Shown in pieces: positions 61,856 through 64,000 of a stretch of DNA of 64,000 nt. The notes under the pieces are model-generated. The model had not been told where the DNA came from. It saw nothing but the letters and a program-made list of their open reading frames with translations, and made no database searches. How positions within the stretch are numbered: the first letter of the stretch is position 1; the number at the start of each line of letters is the position of its first letter. The position numbers and the translations under genes are program-made. Origin of the DNA: Gyrodactylus bullatarudis (Eukaryota > Platyhelminthes > Monogenea > Gyrodactylidea > Gyrodactylidae); the NCBI GenBank assembly GCA_012064415.1, contig SSNU01000117.1, forward strand, positions 145,916 to 209,915, given 5' to 3'.

Positions 61856-62651
61856 CTCTCCAAAATCATAAGCAAGTTTTTTATTCTTTTGCATAATCTT
61901 CAATTCCGACTTGAGAATGAGGTTCTTGTTGCGTATGCTGGACTCTTTTCGTTGACTCTTAACCAGGGATTTTTCCAGTGCAATAATCGTCTTGGATTTC
62001 TCCCGAGAACTTTCAAAGTAATCTTTTGAGTTTTTCCTGAACAAATCCTGTAGTTTACCGAAACCGTTGGATAAGGATTCCAACTGCTTATTCTTCATGT
62101 CTAGCTCCTCTTTTAGAATCTCAATCTGAGTTTCTGTTTCAATTCCATCCAAGAGCTTTTTGTGTTCGCTTTCACGATCATTGCGAAATGGCACATCTTG
62201 CTGATTAAGCTTTTGTTGTTTTTCGAAAACTCTCTTGTATCTTTCTATCATTTCTTCTGATTCTCTCAACCTCTTTTTAACTTCCAAGATTTCCTATGAT
62301 TAATTTTACTAATTTTACTTTTTGTTGGACAGAAATTTTTTGATCAGAAACAACTTTTTGTCTTTCTATCACGTTTTCAATTTTAGATATCTGTCTTTTT
62401 ATTTGGGTTTCGTCTTTCTTTATCTGTAAATTTCTCTGATTCTTAAACAGAATTATTTTTGAAATCAGTTCATCGTTGGCATATTGCAACTTTTGACACT
62501 TAGAGCAACCATTTTCCCACAGAGTATTCACAAGTCTCTTGATCAAGATTAGTTTATTCTTTTTATCTGTCTCATTTATTAAAGATTCAAAAAGGTTCGT
62601 TAAACTATCCATTTTCGTTTCGGTTTTCATTTTCGAATTCGCTTCATTCAT
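61838..62651 (-). CDS. Coiled-coil protein of unknown function, two exons
   Basis: Exon 1 is 62651-62319, exon 2 is 62293-61838 (TAA), joined in phase 0 across a 25-base intron (GTAAAATTAG...CATAG). The product is 262 residues. It is rich in K, E, Q and I with long heptad-like stretches ('KRLRESEEMIERYKRVFEKQ', 'ILKEELDMKNKQLESL'), so almost entirely coiled coil. A single CxxC ('GCSKCQKL') lies near residue 50. No signal peptide or membrane segment. Coiled coils match many centrosomal and cytoskeletal proteins superficially, so I do not name it. It is convergent with PAN2. Confidence 0.75.
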
Positions 62652-62978
62652 ATTTAAAGTATTTGCATTAAATAATTTTTAAGCATTTGTTTATAAAGAA
62701 TCAAAAGGATATTCAATTTTTTTTCCTGTCATCGTATTTTTGTCATTGAACCCTTATAAATCACTTTTACGATGATATTCGTTATGAAAGAGAAGAAATG
62801 GTATTTAAAAAATGTATTTAATGTTTCATAATAAAGTTAGTAAATCACATTAGTGCCTATCAAGTTTAAAAACCAAATACCTACAATATTTTAAAAACAT
62901 AACAAATTGTTAACAACAATTTTTCTTTAAATTATTTTGAGATTCATTCTCTTAAATAAAGTTTTCTTCTCTAAGGAA

Positions 62979-64000
62979 TTATTCCTGAACAATGCTCATT
63001 TGAGTTAGATTTGATTGTCCAGTCAATTTCAGTTGATTGTTTTGCAAATTTTCGGCCTCCTTGAGTAATTTTTCCGGTGTCCATCTGATCACTGAGTTTT
63101 TATTAAATTTTTTTCAAAATTAAGTCTAATCTATATACTTTGATCAACTCACTCAGAGATATTGTTCTTAAAAAGTTCAAAAAGTTAACAGCCAGCTTAT
63201 CGGGATGTTCCTCCATCAGCATTCCATTACAATCGTCCATCTGGAATGAACTAATAATTTCTTACAAGCTAACTCAACTATTAAACTTACTATCAAGAAT
63301 TGCGTTTTATTGGGATCCATTCGACCGTTCATCTCGGCTAAATTTCTAGCATGATCCTGGGCTAAATTTCCAGTAATAAGCATCACGTCAGCCTTGATGG
63401 TTTTACTCGCCCGGTTATTTTTCTCATCAAAGACAATTGTTTCTTCTAGACTTAGGTCACGAACTAGTCCAAGATCTGTCCTCTGAAGGAATGAATCAAT
63501 GAAGCCGGCAACATTCCTCGGATTAAGACTTCGCATCAACTGCTGGTAGTATTCGGTCAGGTCCAAATTCAAGTTTTGATTCTGTAGTTACAAAAACCGA
63601 GATAAACTACAGTAAGAGAACTTACATATCCGAACCAGTGCCATTCAAGTTGATTGAGGATATTGTCGCTGATGAAGCCAGCATTCATCTGAGGGACATC
63701 GTAAAAATGCATCTTCATATACTGGTAGTAGGCATGTGTAGAAGCATCCGGATTGATGAGGAATAAGGCCTGTACGTTATCTTGATTCTTCAACTGTGAT
63801 TAGAAGAAAAAAACGTCTTTTAAAATACAGAAGTCTCAATAAACAAACAACAAATGACTGACGGCATATCTTGTGAGAATGTTTGAGCCTGCTCCCACTC
63901 CGAAACCAAGCAAATATTTGAGTCCAAAGTGAGAAACAACTGACTGGACAACATCGGCCAATTCATCCATCGTAGGATAACGAAAAGTTGGATTATATTT
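62979..64000 (-). CDS. NDRG-family protein, C-terminal exons (5' part outside window)
   Basis: Exons from 5' to 3': 64000-63863 (continues beyond the window), 63793-63626, 63581-63291, 63240-63153, 63091-62979 (TAA). Introns are 44-69 bases and phases agree. NDRG proteins have an alpha/beta-hydrolase fold without a working catalytic triad and act in stress responses, growth control and trafficking. Diagnostic blocks: 'YPTMDELADVVQSVVSHFGL' then 'GFGVGAGSNILTRYA' (nucleophile-elbow region with no GxSxG serine), 'LFLINPDAS', 'DVMLITGNLAQDHA', 'RMDPNKTQFL' and 'DDCNGMLMEEHPDKLAVNFL'. The C-terminus is short ('TQMSIVQE') and lacks the long repeat tail of NDRG1. Which NDRG paralogue cannot be told. 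Confidence 0.9.

Noticed and set aside
1..64000. CRISPR arrays, bacterial operons or prophage
   Set aside because: No spaced short direct repeats are present, and spliced animal-type genes occur throughout.

Overview
The window is eukaryotic and animal-like. It is very AT-rich, with spliced genes (GT-AG introns, branch-pyrimidine acceptors) and metazoan gene content: an RGS regulator, an NDRG-family protein, a double-RA/PDZ scaffold, a DDX11/CHL1 helicase, Elongator subunit ELP4 and the WD40 part of PAN2. Several introns are extremely short (24-65 bases), while others in the same genes are kilobases long and packed with transposable elements. This mixture suggests a small, simplified or parasitic invertebrate of the dicyemid/orthonectid type. 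That is inference from architecture only; no taxonomic marker gene was seen.

Left part. The last three coding exons of a DDX11-like helicase (53-2317, +) are followed by gene-poor sequence with a LINE relic and small inverted-repeat elements (2.3-10 kb). A short ATG exon at 9995-10024 joins in phase to exons at 38.6 and 45.9-46.8 kb to make a 313-residue RGS protein. Its proposed first intron is about 28.6 kb. That intron holds mariner, Ginger/KRBA2-like, piggyBac-like and Penelope-like remnants and several palindromic elements. Intron 2 carries a nearly complete Penelope-like element (PLE) at 41.1-44.5 kb with inverted terminal repeats and a mariner fragment nested in it.

Right part. A small zinc-finger-like gene (48802-49169, -) is divergent from a 13-exon gene (49583-58457, +). 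The latter encodes a predicted 1069-residue protein with two Ras-association-like domains near the N-terminus and a PDZ domain near the C-terminus. ELP4 (59034-60072, +) and a PAN2-like WD40 gene (60160-61812, +) follow head to tail with under 90 bases between them. PAN2 runs tail to tail into a coiled-coil gene (61838-62651, -). The window ends inside an NDRG gene (62979-64000, -). Exon phases agree across every multi-exon model given here; the joins were made by eye.

The genes do not form one pathway. ELP4 (tRNA wobble modification) and PAN2 (mRNA deadenylation) are RNA-related, and their spacing looks operon-like. The most unusual points are a PAN2 that stops before its catalytic domains, the RA-RA-PDZ protein lacking recognisable FHA and DIL domains, PLE copies bounded by inverted repeats (including an internally deleted one), an internally deleted Ginger-like element with TIRs of roughly 400 bases, and several families of near-perfect palindromic elements.
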